Positions 1 through 7,301 of a stretch of DNA of 64,000 bases are shown here, piece after piece (within the stretch, counting starts at the first letter, position 1; each line of letters begins with the position of its first letter). The stretch covers positions 62,001-126,000 of the forward strand of contig NZ_QOHF01000003.1 in NCBI RefSeq assembly GCF_003319115.1. Direction: 5' to 3'. The position numbers were made by a program, and so were the translations under genes. This DNA is from Geodermatophilus sp. TF02-6. GTDB taxonomy: Bacteria; Actinomycetota; Actinomycetes; Mycobacteriales; Geodermatophilaceae. The notes beneath the pieces are model-generated. The model saw nothing but the letters and a program-made list of their open reading frames with translations. It was not told where the DNA came from and searched no databases.

Positions 1-683
1 TCATCCTGGCCGACGCCGACCTCGACGCCGCCGTCCCGGCGATCGCCACGGGCATCACCCTCAACACCGGGCAGATCTGCGCGGCCGGCTCCCGGGTGGT
101 CGTCGAGCGGTCGATCCACGCCGAGGTGGTGCAGCGGCTGGCCGAGCGCATGACCCAGGTGACCGTCGGCCCCTGGCACGAGCAGGTCAACATGGGCCCG
201 CTGATCAACGCCAGGCAGCACGAGCGGGTGCTCGAGTACGTGCGGATCGGCCAGGAGGAGGGCGCCGACCTCGTCCTCGGCGGCGGGCGCCCGGCCGGCG
301 ACCGGTACGAGCGCGGCTTCTTCGTCGAGCCGACCCTGTTCGACAACGTGGACCCGGCCATGCGGATCCACCGGGAGGAGATCTTCGGCCCGGTCCTCGG
401 GGTCACCCCGGTCGACGACGCGGACGAGGCGCTCGCGGTCGCCAACGGCACCGACTACGGGCTGGTCGCCTCGGTGTGGACCCGCGACGTCGGCAAGGCC
501 GTCCGGTTCTCCCGCGGCCTGCAGGCCGGCCAGGTCGCGGTCAACGCCGCCCTCGGCGCCGGCGTCATCGGCGGCCCGTTCGGCGGCTACAAGCGCAGCG
601 GCTTCGGCCGCACCATGGGCGCCGACGCCGTCCTGGACTACACGCAGGTCAAGACCGTGTCCCTCCGCGGCACCGGGAACTGA
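1..683 (+). CDS. Aldehyde dehydrogenase family protein, C-terminal part
   Basis: NAD(P)-dependent oxidation of an aldehyde to an acid. The gene enters from outside the window; reading frame 3 is open from the first bases. The catalytic cysteine is visible in GQICAAGSR (codon at 78-80), followed by the family's conserved EIFGPVL motif and a typical C-terminal end. About 227 residues of an expected 480-500 are present. The stop TGA (681-683) lies at the left edge of an IS element. Removing that element would put this stop 11 nt before the ATG of the alcohol dehydrogenase, so the two probably formed one transcript. The substrate cannot be read from the sequence; an alcohol-aldehyde-acid relay with the downstream gene is an inference. 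Confidence 0.9.
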   Translation, partial: ILADADLDAAVPAIATGITLNTGQICAAGSRVVVERSIHAEVVQRLAERMTQVTVGPWHEQVNMGPLINARQHERVLEYVRIGQEEGADLVLGGGRPAGDRYERGFFVEPTLFDNVDPAMRIHREEIFGPVLGVTPVDDADEALAVANGTDYGLVASVWTRDVGKAVRFSRGLQAGQVAVNAALGAGVIGGPFGGYKRSGFGRTMGADAVLDYTQVKTVSLRGTGN

Positions 684-1604
684 CAAGGTGTTGAGAAACG
701 GGTCAGGCTGCCTTCGTTCGTTGCCACGGACGGCGGCCGGGAGCGCGAGCGAGGCGACGGGCCATCAACCCGATCATGGCCCACTTGATCATCGCCTCGG
801 CGTGCTCGGGACGGCGCTCGTAGTCCCGGGCCAGCCGGCGGTGACCAGTAATCCAGGCATGGGTGCGCTCGACCACCCAACGGCGCGGCAGCGGCACGAA
901 CCCGGTCTGCCCGACCAGCTTGGCCACCACCTGCACGACGATGCGCAGCGCGCGGGCGGCGAACTCCTGCACGCGGCGGCTGTAGGCGGCATCGGCCCAG
1001 GTCAGTGCCAGCGAGGGCATGACCGTCTTGGCCCGGTCCAACGCCTGGATGCCGCCGTCGCGGTCTTGCACGCTGGCCGCGGTCACCAGTACCACGATGA
1101 GCAGGCCCAGGGTGTCGACCACCAGGTGCCGCTTGCGACCGTTGATCTTCTTGCCGGCGTCGTAGCCCCGGGTGGCCTTGCCCACGGTCGCCGCGCCGGG
1201 CACCGACTGGGAGTCGATCGCGCCGGCCGAGGCCATCGGGTCGCGGCCGGCGGCATCCCGGGCCGCATCCCGCAGCGTGTCGTGGATGCGGTCGACGGTG
1301 CCATCGGCGGTCCAGGACTGGAAGTAGAAGTACACCGTCGCCCACGGCGGGAAGTCATGCGGCAGCTGCCGCCACGAACAGCTCGTGCGCACCACGTACA
1401 AGATTGCCTCGACGATGCGCCGCCGCGGGTACTTGGGCGGGCGCCCGCCGCGGGTACCGCGGCCACGGGTGCTGAGTACTGGCACCAGTGGCTCGATCAG
1501 CGCCCACTGAGCATCGGTCAGGTCCGAGGGGTAGGCCGGGGAAGAGCCCATGCCTCAGCCTCGCCGACCCGGCCGCCGGTGTCAGCAGCCTTACTCAACA
1601 CGTT
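684..1604 (-). mobile_element. IS5-like insertion sequence, complete
   Basis: An element of about 921 bp carrying one transposase gene. The ends form an inverted repeat: AAGGTGTTGAG at 685-695 and CTCAACACGTT at 1594-1604, 10 of 11 matching. CTGA occurs at 680-683 and again at 1605-1608, fitting a 4 bp target duplication of the CTNA type used by many IS5-family elements. The left end has one extra base (684) relative to the inverted repeat, so the exact boundary is uncertain by one base. The element lies between an aldehyde dehydrogenase and an alcohol dehydrogenase without breaking either. Confidence 0.85.
703..1551 (-). CDS. IS5 family (IS427-like) DDE transposase
   Basis: A 282-residue single-frame transposase. 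The N-terminal part (about residues 5-75, LTDAQWALIEPLVP onward) is the IS5-type DNA-binding region. The DDE catalytic residues are visible as D in AIDSQS, D in WADAAYS and E in VVERTHAW, and the conserved GYDAGKKINGRKRH stretch lies between the first two. Many relatives need a programmed frameshift between two reading frames; here the frame is continuous and the gene looks intact. It is transcribed against the flanking operon. Confidence 0.93.
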   Translation of the reverse strand: MGSSPAYPSDLTDAQWALIEPLVPVLSTRGRGTRGGRPPKYPRRRIVEAILYVVRTSCSWRQLPHDFPPWATVYFYFQSWTADGTVDRIHDTLRDAARDAAGRDPMASAGAIDSQSVPGAATVGKATRGYDAGKKINGRKRHLVVDTLGLLIVVLVTAASVQDRDGGIQALDRAKTVMPSLALTWADAAYSRRVQEFAARALRIVVQVVAKLVGQTGFVPLPRRWVVERTHAWITGHRRLARDYERRPEHAEAMIKWAMIGLMARRLARAPGRRPWQRTKAA

Positions 1605-1619
1605 CTGAGAGGACGTCGC

Positions 1620-2741
1620 ATGAGCATCACCACGCGCGCCGCCATCGCCCGCGGGCCGCACATCGGCTGGGAACTGGTCGACCTGCAGCTCGACGAGCCC
1701 GAGGAGCACGAGATCCGGGTCGAGTTCGCCGCCGCCGGGCTGTGCCACTCGGACAACCACATCACCCAGGGCGACGCCCCGGTCCGGTTCCCGATGGTCG
1801 GCGGCCACGAGGGCGCCGGCGTCGTGGAGTCGGTCGGCCCGAACGTCACCCGGGTCAAGCCCGGGGACCGGGTGATCTGCTCCTACATCCCGGCCTGCGG
1901 AGCCTGCCGGCCCTGCTCCACCGGGCACCAGAACATGTGCGTCAAGGGCCTCAACGCCGGCTCGGGCATGTTCCTCGACGGCACCTTCCGCTTCCACCTC
2001 GGCGACGAGGACCTCGGCGGGTTCTGCTCGCTGGGCACCTTCTCCCGGTACGCCGTGGTCTCCGAGTGGGCCGCCATCCCCCTCGCTGACGACATCCCCT
2101 GGGAGGTCGCCTGCCTGGTCGGCTGCGGCGTGCCCACCGGCTGGGGCTCGGCCGTGCACGCCGCCGGGGTCCGCGCCGGCGACACGGTGGTCGTCTTCGG
2201 AGCCGGGGGCGTGGGCAGCAACGCGGTGCAGGGCGCGCGCTACGCCGGCGCCGAGAACGTCGTCGTGGTCGACCCGGTGGAGTTCAAGCGGGACACGGCC
2301 ACCTCGGTGTTCGGCGCGACGCACGCCTTTGCCGAGGCCAAGGAGGCACACGACTTCGTCGTCGAGACGACGTGGGGCCAGCTGGCCGACCACGTCATCC
2401 TCACCCCGCACGTGGTCACCGAGGAGATGGTGAACGCCGCGGTCCAGATGACCGGCAAGGGCGGCAAGGTCACCATCACCGGCGTCGGCAAGCTGACCGA
2501 GAAGGCCGTGCACTTCCACGCCGGCCTGCTCATCTCCTACCAGCGCCAGGTGCGCGGCGCGCTGTTCGGCGACTGCAACCCGCTCTACGACGTCCCCAAG
2601 CTGCTCGGCCTCTACCGGGCCGGCCAGCTCAAGCTCGACGAGCTGGTCACCCGCACCTACCGGCTCGAGGAGGTCAACCAGGCCTACACCGACCTCGAGG
2701 AGGGCAGGAACATCCGGGGCGTCATCCTCCACGACGGCTGA
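1620..2741 (+). CDS. NDMA-dependent-type zinc alcohol dehydrogenase
   Basis: A 373-residue MDR alcohol dehydrogenase that matches the actinobacterial NDMA-dependent family, whose members hold NAD tightly and pass electrons to a partner. Catalytic zinc ligands are seen at CHSD (Cys42) and GGHEGAG. Structural zinc cysteines are in CGACRPCSTGHQNMC, and the nucleotide-binding motif is GAGGVGSNAVQGA. ATG at 1620 is preceded by GAGGACG; longer starts would run into the IS element. It is probably co-transcribed with the upstream aldehyde dehydrogenase before the IS inserted. A strong hairpin follows the stop. The substrate is unknown. Confidence 0.9.
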   Translation: MSITTRAAIARGPHIGWELVDLQLDEPEEHEIRVEFAAAGLCHSDNHITQGDAPVRFPMVGGHEGAGVVESVGPNVTRVKPGDRVICSYIPACGACRPCSTGHQNMCVKGLNAGSGMFLDGTFRFHLGDEDLGGFCSLGTFSRYAVVSEWAAIPLADDIPWEVACLVGCGVPTGWGSAVHAAGVRAGDTVVVFGAGGVGSNAVQGARYAGAENVVVVDPVEFKRDTATSVFGATHAFAEAKEAHDFVVETTWGQLADHVILTPHVVTEEMVNAAVQMTGKGGKVTITGVGKLTEKAVHFHAGLLISYQRQVRGALFGDCNPLYDVPKLLGLYRAGQLKLDELVTRTYRLEEVNQAYTDLEEGRNIRGVILHDG

Positions 2742-2744
2742 CGA

Positions 2745-2802
2745 CCGGGACGGCGCGAGGCCGCCGACGCCCGCGGGCGCCGGCGGCCTCGCGCCGTCCC
2801 GG
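2745..2802 (+). terminator. Strong hairpin terminator after the alcohol dehydrogenase
   Basis: Perfect 22 bp arms (2745-2766 and 2781-2802) separated by 14 bases, starting 4 nt after the alcohol dehydrogenase stop. There is no clear T tract, as is common in high-GC actinobacteria. It separates this gene from the UGSC operon. Confidence 0.75.
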
Positions 2803-2828
2803 GGGCGCTCGGCCTGCTCGCCCGGCGC

Positions 2829-2883
2829 CGGCCTCCCACCCGGGGGTGGCCTCCCACCAGGGGGAGGGCCTTCCGCCCGGGGG
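2829..2883 (+). repeat. Three degenerate 18-19 bp tandem repeats
   Basis: Three adjacent copies of a GGCCTCCCACCCGGGGG-like unit, the third diverged, 150 nt before the UGSC-family gene. Each unit is itself weakly dyad-like (CCC to GGG). They could be an operator array or simple slippage; nothing else supports either. Confidence 0.5.
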
Positions 2884-3033
2884 AAAAAGCGTCGCCGGCC
2901 GGTCCGGCTGCCGACACGATCGACGTGGACGGCGGACCCCGGTGCCCGCGCCCTCGGCGCCCGACCCCTCACCGCCGCCCCCGGATCCCACGACGACCGC
3001 GCGGCCGCCCGTCGCGCCGGAGGTGACCGCGCA

Positions 3034-3600
3034 ATGGCGACGCTCGCCGACATCCTCGACCCGACCGGGCAGTCGGTGGCCCGGATCGGCGCCACGGCCC
3101 ACGCCCCCCGCCGCGCCGGCCTCACCGGCGTGCGGCTGGGCCTGCTGGAGAACACCAAGCACAACGCGGCCCTGCTGCTCGACGAGCTGGCCGCGCTGCT
3201 GCAGCACGAGCACGGCGCGTCGAGCACCGTCCTGCGCCGCACCAAGACCGCGTTCGCGCTGCCGCTGCCCGAGGAGCAGCTGGCCGAGCTCGTCCGGGAG
3301 TGCGACGTCGTCCTCACCGGCGTCGGGGACTGCGGCTCCTGCAGCGCCTCGGCGGTCGCCGACGGCATCGCCCTCGAGCGGGCCGGCGTGCCCGCCGCGG
3401 TCGTCTGCTCCGACGCCTTCACCGCCACGGCCAGCGGGATGGCCGAGGTGCAGGGCGCACCGGACTACCACTACCTGACCACCGCCCACCCGGTGGCCGT
3501 CCTCGACCCCGACGCCGTCCGCGAGCGGGCGCGCCAGCTGCTGCCGCAGGTCGTGGCCACCCTCACCGAGGCCGGGCCGGCGCAGCGGGCGGCCTCGTGA
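3034..3600 (+). CDS. UGSC-family protein, cysteine form
   Basis: A 188-residue protein resembling the UGSC (seleno)protein family, named for a U-G-S-C motif. Here the motif reads DCGSC, with Cys100 and Cys103 (codons TGC at 3331 and 3340), so this is a Cys homologue and not a selenoprotein. The rest is an alpha/beta fold-like sequence with LLENTKHNA near the N-terminus and a VVCSDAFTATA stretch. ATG at 3034 is preceded by GGAGGTGA. It overlaps the next gene by 4 nt (GTGA). Redox or thiol chemistry is suggested by the motif; the actual reaction of this family is not known to me. Confidence 0.8.
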   Translation: MATLADILDPTGQSVARIGATAHAPRRAGLTGVRLGLLENTKHNAALLLDELAALLQHEHGASSTVLRRTKTAFALPLPEEQLAELVRECDVVLTGVGDCGSCSASAVADGIALERAGVPAAVVCSDAFTATASGMAEVQGAPDYHYLTTAHPVAVLDPDAVRERARQLLPQVVATLTEAGPAQRAAS

Positions 3601-4697
3601 GCGTGGACACCGAGGCCCCGGCCGTCGTCCCGGACGCCGACCCCGAGGCCGCCCAGGCGGCGATCGAGCACTGCTACGCCCAGGGCTGGTCCGACGGGCT
3701 GCCGCTGGTGCCGGCCACCCGCCCGCTGGTCGACCGCTTCCTGGCCACCGTGGACCGCCGGCCCGACGAGGTCATCGGCGCGCTGGAGCACCTCAACCGG
3801 ACGGTGACCGTCGAACTGGCCGCCATCAACGCGGCCATGGCCGGCTGCCGGCCCGAGTACTTCCCGGTGGTGCTCGCCGCCTGGGAGGCCGTGCAGCGCG
3901 ACCGGTCGGCCACGGGCGGCGGCTGGCAGTCCACCAGCGGCCCCTCGCCGCTGCTCGTCGTGAACGGCCCGGTCCGCGCCGAGCTGGGCTTCAACGCCGC
4001 CGGCGGCGTCTTCGGCCCCGGGTTCCGGCCCAACACGACCGTCCCGCGCACCATCGGGCTCATCGTCCGCAACGCCCTCGGCGTCGTCCCGCACGGCTTC
4101 GAGCAGGCCACCCAGGGCCTGCCCGGCCGCTGGCAGGTCTGCCTCGCCGAGAACGAGGAGGAGAGCCCCTGGGAGCCGCTGTCGGTCGACGGCGGCGTGC
4201 CGGCCGGCACCTCGGCGGTCTCCGGGTTCCTCACCCGCACTGTGGAGTACGTCGACAACCGGCACACCGCCGACCCCGAGCAGCTGCTCGCCGACTTCGC
4301 CGACACCATCTCCCGCAGCGGCGCGGCGATCTTCCGCCACCACCCGGCCGGGATCGTCTTCTGCCCCGAGCACGCACAGATGCTGGCCGGGGCCGGGATG
4401 GGCAAGGCCGACGTCCGGGCCTGGCTGGTCGAGCGCTGCGGCCGCACCAAGGCCGACCTGGCGCGCGTCGGCAAGGACGGCGTCGGCGACAACGGCGTGC
4501 GCTTCGCCGACGGCTCCACCGACCCGGACACCTTCGACCGGCTGTTCGCCTCCGATGGGCCCGAGGTGCTGCCGATCGTCGTCGCCGGTGCCCGCAACGC
4601 CGGCATCTCGATGGTGGTGCGGGTCTTCGCCGGCTGGTCGGCCAGCTCCGTCCCGGTCGTCGGCCGGACCACCCCACCGCAGGAGGCCGCTCCGTGA
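3597..4697 (+). CDS. Conserved protein of unknown function, partner of the UGSC protein
   Basis: A 366-residue protein starting at the GTG that overlaps the UGSC stop. I do not recognise an enzyme family with certainty. Visible features are an N-terminal GWSDGLPLVPATRP stretch (about residues 30-43) also seen in proteins encoded next to or fused with UGSC proteins, a second conserved-looking region FGPGFRPNTTVPR, and no signal peptide or membrane span. Translational coupling on both sides (4 nt overlaps) implies stoichiometric expression with the UGSC protein and the following SDR. A heteromeric complex is an inference. Confidence 0.7.
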   Translation: MSVDTEAPAVVPDADPEAAQAAIEHCYAQGWSDGLPLVPATRPLVDRFLATVDRRPDEVIGALEHLNRTVTVELAAINAAMAGCRPEYFPVVLAAWEAVQRDRSATGGGWQSTSGPSPLLVVNGPVRAELGFNAAGGVFGPGFRPNTTVPRTIGLIVRNALGVVPHGFEQATQGLPGRWQVCLAENEEESPWEPLSVDGGVPAGTSAVSGFLTRTVEYVDNRHTADPEQLLADFADTISRSGAAIFRHHPAGIVFCPEHAQMLAGAGMGKADVRAWLVERCGRTKADLARVGKDGVGDNGVRFADGSTDPDTFDRLFASDGPEVLPIVVAGARNAGISMVVRVFAGWSASSVPVVGRTTPPQEAAP

Positions 4698-5587
4698 CCA
4701 TCCCCCTCGACGACCCGTTCGGCGCCGCCGGCGACGCCTGGATGACCGGCCGCACCGCTCTGGTCACCGGTGGGGGGCAGACCAGCGACGTCCACCCCGG
4801 CGTCGGCTACGCCATCAGCCGGGTGCTCGCCGCGCACGGGGCGCAGGTCGCCGTCCTCGACCGGGACGAGGCCGCAGCCCGGAGGACGGTGCAGCGGATC
4901 GAGGCCGACGGCGGGACGGCGGTCGTCGTCGTGGCCGACCTGCTCGACGACGACGCCTGCCGGGGGGCGGTCGAGCAGACCGTCGCCGCCCTCGGCGGGC
5001 TGGACACCCTGGTCAACAACGTGGCCGTCGGCGACCGCGCGGGCATCTTCGAGGTGAGCCCCGAGCGCTTCTCCCAGCTGATGGACCTCAACCTGACCAC
5101 CGCCTGGCAGATGACCCGCCACGCGGTCGAGGTGCTCAGGCACGGCGGCGCCATCGTCAACATCAGCTCCGTCGGCGTGCGCGCCCGCGGGCCGGGCATG
5201 GTCTACAACCTGGCCAAGGCGGCCCTGGAGAACCTGACCGTCGGGGCGGCCAACACCCTCGGCGACCGCGGCGTCCGGGTCAACTGCGTGCAGGTCGGCG
5301 CGATCTGGGGCGCGTTCGCCGCGGCCAACACGTCCGAGCAGATGCGCGCGGTCCGCAAGGGTTGGTCGGCGCTGGGCACCGAGGGCACGCCGTGGGACAT
5401 CGCCCAGGCGGTGCTGTTCCTCGCCAGCGACCGGGCCCGCTGGATCTCGGGGCAGATCCTGTCGGTGGACGGCGGCCCGAGCACCCCCAAGCCGCCACCG
5501 GGGGCGGCCGCCCCGGCCGCGCCCGCCGTCGAGGCCAGCACGCTGGAGATCACCAGCTCCGAGGGCGTTCCGTCGGTGCACCCGTGA
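4694..5587 (+). CDS. Short-chain dehydrogenase/reductase (SDR) 1
   Basis: A 297-residue classical SDR. The cofactor motif is TGGGQTSDVHPGVG, with an unusual insertion between the glycines. NNVAVG replaces the common NNAG. The catalytic Ser is in NISSVG and YxxxK is in VYNLAK. The C-terminus (about residues 265-297) is a Pro/Ala-rich tail beyond the usual SDR end. It starts at the ATG overlapping the previous stop, and its own stop overlaps the next SDR. The substrate is unknown; it belongs to the UGSC operon. Confidence 0.9.
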   Translation: MTIPLDDPFGAAGDAWMTGRTALVTGGGQTSDVHPGVGYAISRVLAAHGAQVAVLDRDEAAARRTVQRIEADGGTAVVVVADLLDDDACRGAVEQTVAALGGLDTLVNNVAVGDRAGIFEVSPERFSQLMDLNLTTAWQMTRHAVEVLRHGGAIVNISSVGVRARGPGMVYNLAKAALENLTVGAANTLGDRGVRVNCVQVGAIWGAFAAANTSEQMRAVRKGWSALGTEGTPWDIAQAVLFLASDRARWISGQILSVDGGPSTPKPPPGAAAPAAPAVEASTLEITSSEGVPSVHP

Positions 5588-6450
5588 ACGGGGACCGGGT
5601 CGCGCTGGTCACCGGCTGCGGCAAGCCCGACGGGATGGGCCAGGCGATCGCCCGCGCCCTCGCCGGCCGGGGGCTGGCCGTCGTCGTCACCGACGTGGCG
5701 CCCACCGGGGTGTCCAACCGGCAGCAGGAGGGCCGCTCCACCGGGTGGGGCGGGCTGGAGGCGTTGGTCGCCGAGATCACCGAGGCCGGCGGGACGGCGA
5801 GCGGCGTCCTCGGGGACGTCGCCGTCGAGGCCGACGCCGAGCGCATGGTCGGCGCGGCGGTGGAGCGGCACGGCCGGCTCGACGTGCTGGTCAACAACGC
5901 GGCCGCCCCGCAGGGCCCCGACCGCGCCGACGTGGCCGACATCCCGGCCGAGGTCTTCGACCGCGTGCTGGCGGTCAACCTGCGCGGGCCCTGGCTGATG
6001 AGCCGGGCCGCGGTCCCGGTCATGCGCGCCCAGCGGTGGGGCCGGATCGTGAACATCTCCTCGATGGCCGGGCTCACCGCCGCGCCGTCCTCCGGCCCGT
6101 ACTCGGCGTCCAAGGCCGGGGTCATCGGGCTGACGCGGGCACTGGCGATGGACCTCGGGCCCTGGGGGATCACCGTCAACGCGCTGTGCCCAGGCCTGGT
6201 CGGCACCAGCCGGGCGTTCCTCACCTCCGGTCCGGACGTCGACGAGGCGGCCGTGCTCCGCCAGCGCGGCCGCGCCATCCCGGTCGGCCGGGTCGGCCTG
6301 CCGGAGGACGTCGCGGCCGCCGTCGCCTTCCTGGCCTCACCCGAGGCCGGCTACATCACCGCCCAGGCCATCCCGATCGACGGCGGGGGGATGAGCCCGT
6401 TCCCGCTGCGCCACCCCGAGCCGGTGGCCGACGGCGCGCAGCCGCGGTGA
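5584..6450 (+). CDS. Short-chain dehydrogenase/reductase (SDR) 2
   Basis: A 288-residue SDR beginning at GTG 5584, which overlaps the previous stop. The cofactor motif is TGCGKPDGMGQA, the NNAA motif is in LVNNAAAP, the catalytic Ser is in NISSMAG and YxxxK is in PYSASK. It is the last gene of the UGSC operon. The paired SDRs suggest two sequential or stereo-opposite oxidations on one substrate class, an inference from position only. A bidirectional hairpin lies between it and ssb. Confidence 0.9.
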   Translation: MNGDRVALVTGCGKPDGMGQAIARALAGRGLAVVVTDVAPTGVSNRQQEGRSTGWGGLEALVAEITEAGGTASGVLGDVAVEADAERMVGAAVERHGRLDVLVNNAAAPQGPDRADVADIPAEVFDRVLAVNLRGPWLMSRAAVPVMRAQRWGRIVNISSMAGLTAAPSSGPYSASKAGVIGLTRALAMDLGPWGITVNALCPGLVGTSRAFLTSGPDVDEAAVLRQRGRAIPVGRVGLPEDVAAAVAFLASPEAGYITAQAIPIDGGGMSPFPLRHPEPVADGAQPR

Positions 6451-6522
6451 CCGGGGCGACCCCCTCGCGGTCGACGTCGAGGAACGGGTCGCCGTCGAGG
6501 GGCACGAGCCGGTCGCGGTCGG

Positions 6523-6552
6523 CGCACCGCACCGCCACGGCGGTGAGGTGCG
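6523..6552. terminator. Bidirectional hairpin between convergent SDR2 and ssb
   Basis: Arms of 14 bases (CGCACC-CACCGCC against GGCGGTG-GGTGCG) with one mismatch and a 2-base loop. It lies between two convergent genes, so it could terminate both. Confidence 0.6.
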
Positions 6553-6566
6553 CCCGGGGTGCGCCT

Positions 6567-7067
6567 CTAGAAGGGCGGCTCCTCGCCGAAGCCGCCGACC
6601 GGCGCCGCCCAGGGGTCGGCCGCCCCGCCCCGCCCAGCACCGTCACCGCCACCACCGCCCGCACCGACCTCGCCGCCGGACCCGCCGCGGGGACCACCGT
6701 CGGAACGGGCGGCCTTGGCGACCGTCGCCGTCGCGTAGCGCAACGACGGGCCGATCTCGTCGACCTCCATCTCGACGACGGTGCGCTTGTCGCCCTCCTT
6801 GGTCTCGAAGGAGCGCTGCTTGAGGCGGCCCTGCGCCATGACCCGCGAGCCGCGGGTGAGCGATCCCGCGACGTGCTCGGCCGTCTGCCGCCAGCAGCTG
6901 CAGCGCAGGAAGAGCGCGTCGCCGTCCTTCCACTCCTGGGTCTGGCGGTCCAGGGTGCGCGGGGTGGAGGCGATGGTGAAGTTGGCGACCGCGCCCGAGG
7001 GCGTGAAGCGCAGCTCGGGGTCGCTGGTCAGGTTGCCGATGACGGTGATGACAGTCTCGCCGGCCAT
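6567..7067 (-). CDS. ssb: Single-stranded DNA-binding protein
   Basis: A 166-residue SSB: N-terminal OB fold (about residues 1-110, starting [18 protein letters not shown]), a glycine-rich linker (about 120-150) and an acidic-hydrophobic tail GFGEEPPF that recruits repair partners in this family. ATG at 7067 is preceded by GGAGGACC. The open frame continues upstream across recD2, but that part is antisense to a real gene. It is divergent from recD2 with 234 bp between. Actinobacteria often have a second, essential ssb near rpsF, so this may be the accessory copy. Confidence 0.92.
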   Translation of the reverse strand: MAGETVITVIGNLTSDPELRFTPSGAVANFTIASTPRTLDRQTQEWKDGDALFLRCSCWRQTAEHVAGSLTRGSRVMAQGRLKQRSFETKEGDKRTVVEMEVDEIGPSLRYATATVAKAARSDGGPRGGSGGEVGAGGGGGDGAGRGGAADPWAAPVGGFGEEPPF

Positions 7068-7301
7068 GATCCGGTCCTCCGTGTTGTCGGTGCGTCGCTC
7101 AGGTGAGCGTCCGGAGGCTACGGGGACCGACTGACAGTTCGGTCCGCGTCGAGTTCGGCCCTCGTCGAGGCGCGGTCGCAGGCGCCGCGCCGCTCGTCCC
7201 GCCGCTCCGGTCGGGCCCGGGAACGGGCCCCTGCACGCAGACGAGCGCCGAAGTGTCCCCCGGGCGTGTGACCATCGGTGGGACGGCGCGGCGACGAGGG
7301 G

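Noticed and set aside
3331-3342. Possible selenocysteine in the UGSC motif
   Set aside because: Both motif residues are encoded by TGC and there is no in-frame TGA.
7278-7301. GTG 7278 as recD2 start
   Set aside because: ATG 7302 has GAGGGG at proper distance; the extra eight residues are not family-like.
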